Of a stretch of DNA of 64,000 nt, positions 24,813 through 33,451 are shown piece by piece. Both the position numbers and the translations under genes were made by a program. This DNA is from Carboxydothermus hydrogenoformans Z-2901. Lineage in GTDB: Bacteria; Bacillota; Z-2901; Carboxydothermales; Carboxydothermaceae. Location: assembly GCF_000012865.1 (NCBI RefSeq), contig NC_007503.1, forward strand, positions 124,001-188,000, given 5' to 3'. The stretch's first letter is position 1. Each line of letters opens with the position of its first letter. The notes under the pieces were generated by a model. That model did no database searches. It was not told the origin of the DNA and was given only the letters and a program-made list of their open reading frames with translations.

Positions 24813-26216
24813 ATGTTAAAGAAACTAAATGATTACCTTTATCGGTTGCCCAAAACCGGCAAGATGCAGGTGGAAGGATTAATAATTGCCAGCGAAAAGC
24901 TTTTACCGGCTTTATACCGGGATGAATCGTTAAAGCAATTGCAAAATGCGGCATCGCTACCGGGGGTTTACCGGGCGGTTTACGGCATGCCGGATTTACA
25001 TGAGGGTTTTGGTTTGCCTATTGGTGGAGTAATGGCTACGGTCCTGCCCGAGGGTTTAATTTCTGCCGGGGCGGTGGGGATGGATATAAACTGCGGGGTG
25101 CGCTTACTGACTACTCCTTTTTTAGCCGAAGAGATTTCCCGGGAAAGACTTGCCGAATTAATAAAAGCCATTGAAAAATACGTGCCGGCAGGAGTGGGCA
25201 AAAAAAATTGGGAAAAAGAAGTAAGGAGTCTTTTGCCCAAAGTTTTATTAAAAGGAGCTCGGGCTTTGTTAGAAGAGGGATACGGTTTTGCGGAAGACCT
25301 TAATAAAATTGAAGAAGGCGGAGTTTTGGCTGGAGCGGAGATCAAAGCTTTATCCGAGACAGCTTTATCCCGGGGTGCGGAGGGACTTGGAACTTTAGGT
25401 GGAGGAAATCATTTTATTGAGGTGCAGGTAGTGGCGGAAGTAAGGCGGTGGGAGGTTGCTCAGAGTTTTGGGTTATATCCGGGGATGTTATGCTTGATGG
25501 TTCACACCGGTAGCCGCGGGCTTGGGCATCAGGTTTGTACCGACTATACCGAAATTTTATATAAAGCTGGACCGAAATACAATGTCAGTGTACCGGTAAA
25601 AGGTTTGGCGGCGGTACCGTTTTCTTCTCCTGAAGGACAGAGGTATTATCAGGCGATGTTGGCTTCCGCAAATTTTGCTTATGCCAACCGGCAGCTTATT
25701 ACCCATTACTTAAGACAGGTGTTTAAGTCATACCTCGGAGACGGAAAGCTTGATTTAGTTTATGATTTAGCCCATAATATTGCTAAAGAGGAGTACCACG
25801 ATGGGATCAAGGTTTTAGTCCACCGCAAGGGTGCTACCAGAGCCTTACCGGCCGGGCACCGGGAAAACTTACCTCAATTTCGGGAAATAGGCCAGCCGGT
25901 ATTAATTCCCGGAAGCATGGGTACCAAATCGTACGTCCTGCGGGCCACTTCAAATATTTCTTTAACTTTTAACTCTTTAAACCACGGAGCGGGTCGCAGT
26001 ATGTCCCGGAAAGCTTCTTTAAAGAACTTGACGGTGAGCGAAGTAAAAAAGGCGTTAGGAGATGTTATTTTAAATGAAAAAGTGGAATACGTGCGGGATG
26101 AAGCGCCGCAGGCGTACAAGGACATAGATTTGGTAATCGAGGCGGTGGTGGGGGCCGGTTTGGCCGAAGTGGTAGCGGTTTTAAAACCGCTTGCGGTGAT
26201 TAAAGGTAAGGATTAA
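24813..26216 (+). CDS. rtcB: RtcB RNA-splicing/repair ligase
   Basis: 467 residues, full length. Manganese-site motifs MDINCGVR (about 90-97), GGGNHFIE and HTGSRGLGHQ, and the guanylated-histidine motif SLNHGAGR (about 388-395) are all present. RtcB joins 2',3'-cyclic phosphate or 3'-phosphate RNA ends to 5'-OH ends using GTP. ATG 24813 follows CTGGAGGT. No RtcA or archease gene is nearby, so it probably serves RNA repair. Confidence 0.95.
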   Translation: MLKKLNDYLYRLPKTGKMQVEGLIIASEKLLPALYRDESLKQLQNAASLPGVYRAVYGMPDLHEGFGLPIGGVMATVLPEGLISAGAVGMDINCGVRLLTTPFLAEEISRERLAELIKAIEKYVPAGVGKKNWEKEVRSLLPKVLLKGARALLEEGYGFAEDLNKIEEGGVLAGAEIKALSETALSRGAEGLGTLGGGNHFIEVQVVAEVRRWEVAQSFGLYPGMLCLMVHTGSRGLGHQVCTDYTEILYKAGPKYNVSVPVKGLAAVPFSSPEGQRYYQAMLASANFAYANRQLITHYLRQVFKSYLGDGKLDLVYDLAHNIAKEEYHDGIKVLVHRKGATRALPAGHRENLPQFREIGQPVLIPGSMGTKSYVLRATSNISLTFNSLNHGAGRSMSRKASLKNLTVSEVKKALGDVILNEKVEYVRDEAPQAYKDIDLVIEAVVGAGLAEVVAVLKPLAVIKGKD

Positions 26217-26232
26217 AAAAAGGGGGATTTTT

Positions 26233-26424
26233 ATGTGTGAAGCCAGTGCTTTTATCGTAAATGGGGATAAGGAAGAGCTTTTTTTGGAACGGGTGGATAA
26301 GCTTATTCCGACAGAAGAGGGACTATTACTGGAAAATATTTTTGGCCAGAGAAAAGTTATTAAAGCAAAAATAAAGCGTTTGGAGCTGGTAGACCATCGT
26401 ATATTACTGGAGCGGGAGGATTAA
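26233..26424 (+). CDS. cooT: CooT-family nickel-binding protein
   Basis: 63 residues. It starts MCEASAFIV, with the conserved second-position cysteine that binds nickel in CooT dimers, and has the strand-rich body ELFLERVDKLIPTEEGLLLE ... of the family. CooT takes part in loading nickel into carbon monoxide dehydrogenase. No coo or CODH genes are in this window; the position beside a DNA glycosylase gives no clue. GGGGG lies just before ATG 26233. Confidence 0.85.
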   Translation: MCEASAFIVNGDKEELFLERVDKLIPTEEGLLLENIFGQRKVIKAKIKRLELVDHRILLERED

Positions 26425-27020
26425 TGGAGGAACTTAAAGCATTAAAAGAAGAGGCGTTGGCCTGTCAGCGTTGCAATCTTAGAGCCCATGCCCAAAGGGT
26501 TGTGTTTGGGGAGGGAAATGAAAAAGCCCTATTAATGTTAGTGGGGGAAGGACCCGGAGCTGAAGAAGACCGGCAAGGCAGACCTTTTGTGGGGGCTGCC
26601 GGGGAACTTTTAAATAAAATCTTAGAAGCCGCAGGGATTTCCCGGGAAGAAGTTTACATTGGCAATGTGGTAAAATGTCGTCCCCCCAATAACCGGGTTC
26701 CTACCAGAGAAGAAGTGGCTGCTTGCCGAACTTTTTTAGACCGGCAAATTGAGTTAATTAAACCTAAAATTATTGTTTGCCTTGGGGCAACTGCTGCCCA
26801 GACGTTGATTGGGCCGGATGTTAGAATTACCAAAATTCGCGGGCTCTGGCATGAAAAAGGTGAGATAAAGATAATGCCGACATTTCACCCGGCAGCGCTT
26901 TTACGGGATCCGACGAAAAAACGCCCGGCGTGGGAAGATTTTCAAAAAGTCCGGGATTTATACTTTGCTTTGAAAAAAGAGCAGGAAGTGGAGGAGTTTG
27001 AACAATTAAAATTGTTTTAA
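26424..27020 (+). CDS. Family 4 uracil-DNA glycosylase
   Basis: 198 residues. Four cysteines expected to hold a 4Fe-4S cluster are in CQRC (14-17), VKCRPP and AACRTF. Motif A is GEGPGAEEDRQGRPFVG, and the second catalytic motif is HPAALLR. These thermophile-typical enzymes remove uracil from DNA after cytosine deamination, useful at high temperature. The ATG shares its A with the cooT stop codon. Confidence 0.95.
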   Translation: MEELKALKEEALACQRCNLRAHAQRVVFGEGNEKALLMLVGEGPGAEEDRQGRPFVGAAGELLNKILEAAGISREEVYIGNVVKCRPPNNRVPTREEVAACRTFLDRQIELIKPKIIVCLGATAAQTLIGPDVRITKIRGLWHEKGEIKIMPTFHPAALLRDPTKKRPAWEDFQKVRDLYFALKKEQEVEEFEQLKLF

Positions 27021-27031
27021 AAAAGTAACAT

Positions 27032-27075
27032 TAAGCCCCTGACCTCGTTTCAGGTAAGGTCAAGGGCTTATTTAT
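27032..27075. terminator. Bidirectional terminator
   Basis: TAAGCCCCTGACCT (27032-27045) pairs with AGGTCAAGGGCTTA (27057-27070) with one mismatch, with T-rich or A-rich flanks on both sides. It separates the converging glycosylase and ferredoxin genes. Confidence 0.8.
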
Positions 27076-27089
27076 TTTATATTAGTTTC

Positions 27090-27332
27090 CTATAGTTCTT
27101 TTAACTTTTTTAGCTCTTCCACAAGCATGTTTAATTCGTCATCGTCTTTGGCGTAATAAAGAGCTCCGGGACCACAGTGATTGACGCAGGTACCGCAGTT
27201 CTGGCATTTCTCCCGATCGTATTTTAACCTTTTTTCGCTGTGGTCAAAGTATAGAGCTCCGTACAAACAGTAAGTAGCGGCGGGACAGTCTTCGTTCTGG
27301 TCGCAAAGATCTAAGTCAATGTGAATAGGCAT
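27090..27332 (-). CDS. Ferredoxin-like iron-sulfur protein
   Basis: 80 residues. One classic 4Fe-4S motif CQNCGTCVNHCGPGAL lies in the second half; the N-terminal half has CDQNEDCPAATYC, a looser cysteine set resembling a degenerate second cluster site. ATG 27332 follows GGGGGTG; the frame extends to 27356 without a site. A paralogue is at 27444-27731. Its electron partner is unknown. Confidence 0.85.
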   Translation of the reverse strand: MPIHIDLDLCDQNEDCPAATYCLYGALYFDHSEKRLKYDREKCQNCGTCVNHCGPGALYYAKDDDELNMLVEELKKLKEL

Positions 27333-27431
27333 ACGGTACACCCCCAAAAAATTCATAAAATTTAAAATTATTAATAAAAGTATAACATATCTAAAGTATA
27401 ATTGAAAGATGGTTGGGCCAAAATAAAAGCA

Positions 27432-27450
27432 ACCTTAGAGGTTCTAAGGT
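27432..27450 (-). terminator. Intrinsic terminator of the second ferredoxin-like gene
   Basis: On the minus strand ACCTTAG (27450-27444) pairs with CTAAGGT (27438-27432), followed by TGCTTTTATTTT. The stem contains the stop codon. Confidence 0.7.
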
Positions 27451-27731
27451 CGCTCTTTTAATCCCAGTAGCGAAATAAATTTGGAAGCAAAGGTTTCCCG
27501 GGCTTTTGTGATTTTTGTTAAAAAGGCGGTTAGTTCATCGGCGGTTTCAAACAACGCAAGGGCGTTATAGGCGCATTTCTGGACGCATTGGCCGCAGCCG
27601 TTACAGAGGTCAACATTGAAAAACAGCTTATTTTCCCTGCTATCGTAAACAAGGGCTTTGGTGCTGCAGACCTCGGCGGCAGGGCAGCAGGGTTCCCTAA
27701 GGCAAACTTCGTGGTCGATGTACAGTGTCAC
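27444..27731 (-). CDS. Ferredoxin-like iron-sulfur protein, paralogue
   Basis: 95 residues with the same plan as its neighbour: CLREPCCPAAEVC near the start and a complete CNGCGQCVQKCAYNAL motif. The two probably arose by duplication. GTG 27731 follows GAGGAGGG. It lies upstream of the other ferredoxin gene but ends in its own terminator, so the two may be transcribed separately. Confidence 0.85.
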   Translation of the reverse strand: MTLYIDHEVCLREPCCPAAEVCSTKALVYDSRENKLFFNVDLCNGCGQCVQKCAYNALALFETADELTAFLTKITKARETFASKFISLLGLKERP

Positions 27732-27883
27732 GCGAAGCCCTCCTCAAAGCTATTGATAATGTTATATAACACAATAAAACTAATGTTTTCTATATGATAA
27801 CAGAAGAATGGAGAGTTGTAAAGGATTTTATGGATAATCCCCCTTGATTTATCTCAAAATAAAAACGAAAAGGGGGTTTTTTG

Positions 27884-29041
27884 ATGAAAAAGCTCTGGAT
27901 TTTTTGTTTAATCGTTACGTTATTGGTTAACCTGACCGGTTGCCCCGATAAGAAAAGAAGACCGGTCCTACCGAAGGTTTTTTTGGTAGTTGCCAAAACC
28001 CAGCAGGAAAGAAAAAACTTCATTCAAACCGCATATAATTTAGCCAGGGAAAAAAAGATTGCTCTTACGGTAAGAGGGTTAAATGACGATGAAAAGCGGG
28101 AAGAAAAGGTCTTAAAAAAGATCATTGCCCAAAAGCCTAAAGGGGTGATTTGGGAAACGGCAGGTAGTCCCCGGGCCGGGTATTTAGCGCAAAAAATTTA
28201 CCCAAAAGCAAAATTAATTTTTATAAACGATGTGCCGTACGATGGTCTTGGGGATTGTGCGGTGTTGCCCGATTTCCAAAAAGCTGCGGTGATGGTGGCT
28301 CAAAATATTGCTCTTAAAGATAAGACCGGGAAAGTGCTGCTTCTGGGGAGCCACCGGCAAACCCTTTCGGTATTTACCTTGGAGAAGGCTTTAAAAAATG
28401 AGTTAAGAACCCTGGGTAAGGAAGTAACCGTCGGTAAACTTCCGGTTGTGGCCGGGGAAAGGGCATTGGACGAAATAAGGAATTTGGCAAGGAGTCAAAG
28501 TATTATTGCCCTTGACGGAAAAGTAGGGGAACTTTTAGCAGAGGAGGGAATGAAGGAACAGCAGGGAACGGTTATGGCTTCTATGGTGTTAACCAGGAAG
28601 GTTGCAAAAGCCATCAAAGAGGGGAAAATTCTTTCGTCTGTGGATTTCATGCCGGAAATTGTAGCAAATAAAGCCCTGGAAGCAATGGACCGGGTATTAC
28701 AAAAGCGGGGGATAGATGCGGATAGCAAAATTGCGGTTAAAAATGGCCAAATACCGGTTATTTATACACCCGTGCAGCTCATTACCCGGGAAAATGTTCA
28801 ACAACTCCAAAAGGCTTACGGAAAATTTACTTCTTCCACGCCAAAAGAAAAGGAAGAAAGCAAAAGCAAGGAGATTAAAACAACAAAGGTAAAAATAACC
28901 ACAAATCGGGGTAAAACCGTTGAGCTTACGGTAGAAGGAGAAATAACCAAAATAGAAACAAGCCCTGAAGAGGGAAAAAAAGATGAACAGGCTGGCCAGG
29001 AAAAGACCGGAGAAGAAAGCGGTGTTGGTCATAACCGGTAA
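27884..29041 (+). CDS. Lipoprotein resembling a periplasmic sugar-binding-type protein
   Basis: 385 residues. A signal peptide ends in the lipobox LTGC (Cys near 20), so the protein is anchored to the membrane outer face. Residues about 30-290 alternate strands and helices like an RbsB/PBP1-type fold (KPKGVIWETAGSP, FINDVPYDGLGD, TGKVLLLGSHRQT, IIALDGK). The last 80 residues are charged and low complexity. No permease or ATPase gene is adjacent, so it may sense rather than transport. ATG 27884 follows AGGGGG; TTG 27881 is possible. Confidence 0.65.
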   Translation: MKKLWIFCLIVTLLVNLTGCPDKKRRPVLPKVFLVVAKTQQERKNFIQTAYNLAREKKIALTVRGLNDDEKREEKVLKKIIAQKPKGVIWETAGSPRAGYLAQKIYPKAKLIFINDVPYDGLGDCAVLPDFQKAAVMVAQNIALKDKTGKVLLLGSHRQTLSVFTLEKALKNELRTLGKEVTVGKLPVVAGERALDEIRNLARSQSIIALDGKVGELLAEEGMKEQQGTVMASMVLTRKVAKAIKEGKILSSVDFMPEIVANKALEAMDRVLQKRGIDADSKIAVKNGQIPVIYTPVQLITRENVQQLQKAYGKFTSSTPKEKEESKSKEIKTTKVKITTNRGKTVELTVEGEITKIETSPEEGKKDEQAGQEKTGEESGVGHNR

Positions 29042-29067
29042 ATTTATTAAAGAAAAAATTTCTTTTG

Positions 29068-29096
29068 CTGAAAATATTAATAAATTTTGGTATAAT
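29068..29096 (+). promoter_or_regulatory. SigA-type promoter
   Basis: CTGAAA (29068-29073), a 17-bp spacer and a perfect TATAAT (29091-29096) lie just before the secreted-protein gene at 29130. Confidence 0.65.
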
Positions 29097-29129
29097 TACC
29101 TTAGTAAGGTAAAAAAGGGGGAAGGGGCC

Positions 29130-30440
29130 GTGCGATTGTTTTGGCAAACTTTTTTAGCTTTTATTTTTACCGTTTGCGTGCTGGTGTTACCGGCGATGGA
29201 TATTGAAACCGCAATAATCAGTCAAAAACCGGAAAGTTCCGCAATCACCGCTTTTAAATCCAGCGGTTCCATCTTTGCCAGGATGGGGGATGTTGGTTTA
29301 AAACGGGCCCTGACTTCTGGTTACGTTCAGAAAATCGGCCGGGAAGTAGCTATCTTTCCCCATATCTTCGTAGTGGATGAACTTATTGCCGATGCAACCA
29401 GGGTAGCGGTAAGCTTTTATTTTTACTCCGAAAAACAGCCGGTAGATAATGAAATGGGGCGTTTGGAGGTGGAGCTTGATTTACCGGGAGCTTTTAAACA
29501 TTCAACTTTTACCGGTATGCAGGGGGAGAACGGGGGTTTAAACGGTTATGTATTTTCCGAATATACCGGAAACCCCAGGGGAATAGTGGTAAAAGGGAAA
29601 TATAAGGATTTTTCCGGCAGTGAACAGGAGTTTAACATAAAAATTCCGTTTAAACTAACGGCAACTAACTTTAAGGAAATAGGATTAAATAAGAAGCTTG
29701 GGGGAAGCCCGGAAGTAGAACTGGGAAAAATTATCTTGGCCCCGACCCAGTGGGTAGTAGTGGTGAATTTAAGAGGAAGCCGGGAGGAGCTTGAGGCTTT
29801 TCGCAATTTAAACTTACCGGTGAAACTTTACAGCGATGGCAATCCCTTAGAATTGTTGGGAGTTGGGTCAAGTTTGGGAGGAATCCCGCCTAAGTTGGAT
29901 GAATACTTTTACTTCCAACCGGGTGGACAGGAGAAAGGAGCTTTAGTGGGAGTTTCCTGGCCCGATGGTAATTACCGTGAAATGTATGTAGATTTTACCG
30001 TTAACTCCCGGCAAAAGCCGAAGGTAGAGATTACACCGTTTAACGAGAACATACCCGGGGAAACCTTGCCCAAGACTCCTCCGGAAAGAAAGGAACAGAG
30101 CTCGGTACCGGTAAGTAAGCCTCTTACGGGTATCGAATGGGTAAAGGAAAACTGTAAAAAGCTTTTAGCGTGGATAACGGAGAAAAACTACGGAAAAATT
30201 CGGGAAATTGCCGAGGAACAGGTAGTACTGGCGATAAAGGATGTTTTTTCCAATTTCCAGAACTATAAATTGGAGCTTGTGAATTTTAACTACCAGGAAA
30301 ACCAAAAGGGCTATATTGTTTCTCTTTATGTTGAAATAAGAAATGCTCAAGATAACAGCTATCTTGGAAGTAGCGAACTGATGTTACAGTTTACCCGTAA
30401 GGGAGAAGGTTATAAGCTTATTAAATTCAGTAAAAATTAA
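29130..30440 (+). CDS. Secreted protein of unknown function
   Basis: 436 residues. A signal peptide (about 1-24, FWQTFLAFIFTVCVLVLPAM) is followed by a mostly beta-rich region: residues about 70-310 look like two or three immunoglobulin-like sandwiches. A proline-rich linker near 325-350 and a C-terminal alpha/beta domain (about 355-436) come after. GTG 29130 follows GGGGGAAGGGG and the promoter just upstream; the frame is open to 28983 but without signals. I do not recognise the family. Confidence 0.7.
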   Translation: MRLFWQTFLAFIFTVCVLVLPAMDIETAIISQKPESSAITAFKSSGSIFARMGDVGLKRALTSGYVQKIGREVAIFPHIFVVDELIADATRVAVSFYFYSEKQPVDNEMGRLEVELDLPGAFKHSTFTGMQGENGGLNGYVFSEYTGNPRGIVVKGKYKDFSGSEQEFNIKIPFKLTATNFKEIGLNKKLGGSPEVELGKIILAPTQWVVVVNLRGSREELEAFRNLNLPVKLYSDGNPLELLGVGSSLGGIPPKLDEYFYFQPGGQEKGALVGVSWPDGNYREMYVDFTVNSRQKPKVEITPFNENIPGETLPKTPPERKEQSSVPVSKPLTGIEWVKENCKKLLAWITEKNYGKIREIAEEQVVLAIKDVFSNFQNYKLELVNFNYQENQKGYIVSLYVEIRNAQDNSYLGSSELMLQFTRKGEGYKLIKFSKN

Positions 30441-30469
30441 TTGACAAATTGATGTTTTTTGGTTATTAT
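30441..30469 (+). promoter_or_regulatory. Promoter of a putative small RNA
   Basis: TTGACA (30441-30446), a 17-bp spacer and TATTAT (30464-30469). It lies directly after the stop of the secreted-protein gene, and no ORF follows for 150 bp. Confidence 0.65.
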
Positions 30470-30475
30470 AAAAGC

Positions 30476-30592
30476 GAAGGGAAATGTCCCGCTTCCTTTT
30501 TCCCCAATAATGTGAAAGTACCAACAAGCACCCCCTCTTTTTGGGTTATTTCACCTTTTAGAAAAACCGCTTTTTAAGCGGTTATTTTTTTT
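30476..30592 (+). ncRNA. Putative small RNA of about 115 nt
   Basis: A consensus promoter feeds a stretch with no convincing ORF that ends in a strong terminator. It can form a 5' hairpin (GAAG...CTTC, 30475-30495) and a GTGAAA/TTTCAC stem (30511-30516 / 30548-30553) enclosing a C-rich CACCCCCTC loop. I do not recognise the RNA family. It could instead be a terminating leader of the DUF1232 gene. Confidence 0.45.
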
Positions 30593-30593
30593 G
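30565..30593 (+). terminator. Intrinsic terminator
   Basis: AACCGCTT (30565-30572) pairs with AAGCGGTT (30576-30583), followed by A and eight T residues. Confidence 0.85.
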
Positions 30594-30620
30594 TATAATT
30601 TTAGCGTGGGGGGCGGGAGA

Positions 30621-31661
30621 ATGCGGGATGCCTGGTCATTTTTCAACAAAATTAAAAACTTTTCCCAGGAAGAGTGGCAAAGGTACCAAAGAGAAGTGCC
30701 TTTAAAACTCGAAGAAGCTGCAGTTAAAGTTGAAACTTCGGAACTAAAGTTATTAATTTTGTATTTAAAGTACTTCTGGGAGATGTTTTTTGATGAAAGC
30801 TATCGCATCGAAGCCAAAACAAAACTTATCATTTTAGCAGGCATCCTGTATTTTGCCCTTCCGGTAGATATTATAAGTGACTTTTTACCTTTTTTAGGTT
30901 TTTTGGATGATGCTTTTGTTTTTCGCCTCATTTGGGAATTTATCGGAGAGGAAGTGCGAAGATACGCAAGTTACAAAGGGTATGAGTTACCGGAGGTCCA
31001 ATTAGATATTAAAACTTTACTGGAGAAAAAATTTGGAGTAATAAGGGATTTATTTAAAATTTCTCCCTTTTTACTGGCCTTAAAACTCGAAAATAAAGTG
31101 GAAGATTTGGAGAATTTGTTTTACATAAGTCGGGAATTTTTTAAGCATAACCGCCTGGCCAATGTCCTTAGAGGAAAATTATATTTTTCCGAAAGCTTTT
31201 TAAATGGCGTGATAAAAGAGCTGCCCCGGGACTTGCCGGTGGAAAATTTGCGGGTGGAGGTTCGGGGCGATGAATTATGGTTTATGGGGAAGATTGACCA
31301 ATATAATTTAGATTTTCGGCAAAAAATAAATATGGTAAATTTAACGGCAGAAAAAGACCGGATTTTAATTGAATTTGACTTAAAAGGAATGCCCCAAATA
31401 GAGTTTAAAGGGGCCTGGGGGTTTTTATACCGGTTTTTTGCGCCGGTGGCTGGTTTTTGGGGGATACGTAAGTTTATAAAGCTTAATCAACACCGTTTTC
31501 CCGGAATAACTTTAGAAGGCAGTAAGCTTAAAGTTGATTTAAGTTTTTATTTAAAACCGGATAATTTAAAGGTTATGGCGTTACTAAAATTTGCGGAGAA
31601 GCTTCCGCCTTTAACCGCCGTACCTCAGAACGGGCTTCTTGTGGTAAAAATAAACGAATAG
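30621..31661 (+). CDS. DUF1232 (YkvA-type) protein with a C-terminal extension
   Basis: 346 residues. Residues about 60-110 hold the DUF1232 signature: RIEAKTKLIILAGILYFALP followed by VDIISDFLPFLGFLDDAFV, a membrane hairpin. The rest (about 150-346) is a soluble alpha/beta domain I do not recognise, with alternating strands in the last 150 residues. Function unknown. ATG 30621 follows GGGGGGCGGGAG; a TTG at 30591 would lie inside the terminator and is rejected. Confidence 0.75.
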   Translation: MRDAWSFFNKIKNFSQEEWQRYQREVPLKLEEAAVKVETSELKLLILYLKYFWEMFFDESYRIEAKTKLIILAGILYFALPVDIISDFLPFLGFLDDAFVFRLIWEFIGEEVRRYASYKGYELPEVQLDIKTLLEKKFGVIRDLFKISPFLLALKLENKVEDLENLFYISREFFKHNRLANVLRGKLYFSESFLNGVIKELPRDLPVENLRVEVRGDELWFMGKIDQYNLDFRQKINMVNLTAEKDRILIEFDLKGMPQIEFKGAWGFLYRFFAPVAGFWGIRKFIKLNQHRFPGITLEGSKLKVDLSFYLKPDNLKVMALLKFAEKLPPLTAVPQNGLLVVKINE

Positions 31662-31672
31662 GAGGCGATATT

Positions 31673-32140
31673 ATGGCTAAAGGACTTAATTATTTAGCAA
31701 ATTCGGTAGCGTTACTGGGTTACCGGGACCGGGAGCAGGGGAACTTTACTACCGTTGCCTGGATAACCCAGGTATCGGTGAAGCCGCCGATGGTTTTGGT
31801 GAATGTTGCTCCGGGAAGATATGCCTACCAAAAAATAAAAGAGTCCGGGGAATTCACCTTAGCAATTTTAAGCGAAGAGCAAAAGGAAATTGCCGATTTT
31901 TGCGGGAAAAACTCCGGAGCAAAAGTTGATAAGATCAAAGAGCTAAATCTTCCGGTAGTACCCGGGGAAAAAGTTTCTGCTCCGAAACTTACTACCGCCA
32001 TTGCTAACCTTGAATGCCGCCTGGTACAGGAAATTCCTGTGGGTGACCACATTGTTTTAGTTGGGGAAGTAGTGGCGGATGATGTTCCCAATCCCGCTAA
32101 AAGACCGCTTATTTTTCACCAGTGGAAGTACCTTGACTAA
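31673..32140 (+). CDS. Flavin reductase-like FMN-binding protein
   Basis: 155 residues of the flavin reductase/flavoredoxin fold: NFTTVAWITQVSVKPPMVLVNV, YAYQKIKESGEFTLAIL, and DFCGKNSGAKVDKI fit the FMN-binding split barrel. Its redox partner is unknown. GGAGGCGAT precedes ATG 31673. Its stop codon overlaps that of the converging transpeptidase gene by 4 bp. Confidence 0.88.
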   Translation: MAKGLNYLANSVALLGYRDREQGNFTTVAWITQVSVKPPMVLVNVAPGRYAYQKIKESGEFTLAILSEEQKEIADFCGKNSGAKVDKIKELNLPVVPGEKVSAPKLTTAIANLECRLVQEIPVGDHIVLVGEVVADDVPNPAKRPLIFHQWKYLD

Positions 32141-32493
32141 TCTTTAGTGATAATTACTCTGCTCCAGAGGGGTACCTGGGGGAATAACTCTTCAATATCT
32201 TTGTTTAACATGCGGATGCAACCTCTGGAAACCTCACGGCCAATGGAGGCTGGATTATTGGTACCGTGAATTCCGTAATTACCTCCGGGAATAGTTAATC
32301 CCATCCAGCGGCTTCCGAGAACTCCGTAAGGACTACCCCCGGGATTGCTGATTTTGTTTTTAATCCGGTAGATGCCGGTAGGGGTGGGGGTGCTGGGGGC
32401 TCCTACCGCTACCGGCCAGGATTTAATTTTTTGGTTGTTTTTATAGAGGGTTAGAAGCTTCTTTTTTAGACTGACGGTTAAATGGACTATCAT
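32137..32493 (-). CDS. L,D-transpeptidase (YkuD domain)
   Basis: 118 residues covering just the YkuD domain. The catalytic motif HGTNNPASIGREVSRGCIRM carries the histidine and the nucleophilic cysteine. Such enzymes cross-link or modify peptidoglycan. There is no signal peptide from ATG 32493, which has a strong AGGAGGCG site; the frame is open to 32568 but the extra residues are not a signal sequence either. How it reaches the wall is unclear. Confidence 0.9.
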   Translation of the reverse strand: MIVHLTVSLKKKLLTLYKNNQKIKSWPVAVGAPSTPTPTGIYRIKNKISNPGGSPYGVLGSRWMGLTIPGGNYGIHGTNNPASIGREVSRGCIRMLNKDIEELFPQVPLWSRVIITKD

Positions 32494-32533
32494 TACTTTC
32501 GCCTCCTTTCCGGGGTGATGGGGAGGAAAAAAG

Positions 32534-33400
32534 TTGTTAATTTTTGCGCCGGCTAAAATAAATCTCACTTTAGATATATTAGGAAAACGTCCCGATGGTT
32601 ACCACGAACTCTGGTCGGTAATGCAGGCAATTACTCTGGGAGATTTAGTGGAAATTGAACCGGCAGAGGGAATAAACTTAAGGGTTGTAGGGGCAGATTT
32701 ACCTGTGGATTCTACCAATATTGCGTTTAAAGCTGTTCAGGCTTTAAGGGCCGCCACTGGGAAAGCCATAGGAGCCAGCATTACTATCCGTAAAAAAATC
32801 CCCTTAGAAGCGGGACTGGCCGGTGGCTCGGCGGATGGAGCCGCAGTTCTTTATGGTTTAAATAAACTTTATAATTTAAATTTAAGTCAGGAAGAGCTTT
32901 TAGAAATTGGGGCAAAAATAAGCGCCGATATTCCCTTTTGCCTTACCGGTGGCACCGCCCTGGTGCAGGGGATAGGGGAAAAAGTAAAAAAACTTCCGCC
33001 CTTAAAAAAAGGTTATTTTGTTATCTATAAACCCCCTTTTGGGATCTCGACAAAAGAAGCTTATTTAAGGCTTGCGGGTAAGGATTTAACAAAGGAGCAT
33101 CCTGATCGCGAAAAAATCCTGAAAGCTTTAGGCAAAGAAAATTTAGAGGATTTGGGAAAGTTTTTAAAGAATCTTTTAGAAATAAGTGCTTTGGAAATAA
33201 ATCCGGAAATATATAAATATAAAAACGAACTTTTAAATTTAAAACCTTTAGGGGTGCTAATGTCGGGTAGCGGTTCTGCTCTTTTTGCTTTAACGGAAAA
33301 TTTAAAAAAAGCGAAGGAAATTTATTATCAATTGACATTGCCTGGACAAAAATTTATTGTCCGCCCGTATGCGGCCGGTCCTACTTGCTTAAAGCTTTAA
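32534..33400 (+). CDS. ispE: 4-diphosphocytidyl-2-C-methyl-D-erythritol kinase
   Basis: 288 residues, GHMP kinase fold. It opens APAKINLTLDILGKRPDGYH; the ATP loop is PLEAGLAGGSADGAA and the C-terminal motif is VLMSGSGSALFAL. It makes an isoprenoid precursor in the MEP pathway. TTG 32534 follows GGGGAGG. It is transcribed divergently from the transpeptidase gene and leads the run toward glmU-prs. Confidence 0.96.
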   Translation: MLIFAPAKINLTLDILGKRPDGYHELWSVMQAITLGDLVEIEPAEGINLRVVGADLPVDSTNIAFKAVQALRAATGKAIGASITIRKKIPLEAGLAGGSADGAAVLYGLNKLYNLNLSQEELLEIGAKISADIPFCLTGGTALVQGIGEKVKKLPPLKKGYFVIYKPPFGISTKEAYLRLAGKDLTKEHPDREKILKALGKENLEDLGKFLKNLLEISALEINPEIYKYKNELLNLKPLGVLMSGSGSALFALTENLKKAKEIYYQLTLPGQKFIVRPYAAGPTCLKL

Positions 33401-33451
33401 CTCCATAGTAAAATATAATAATACAAATTATCGTAGAAATGAGGGGTTAAA

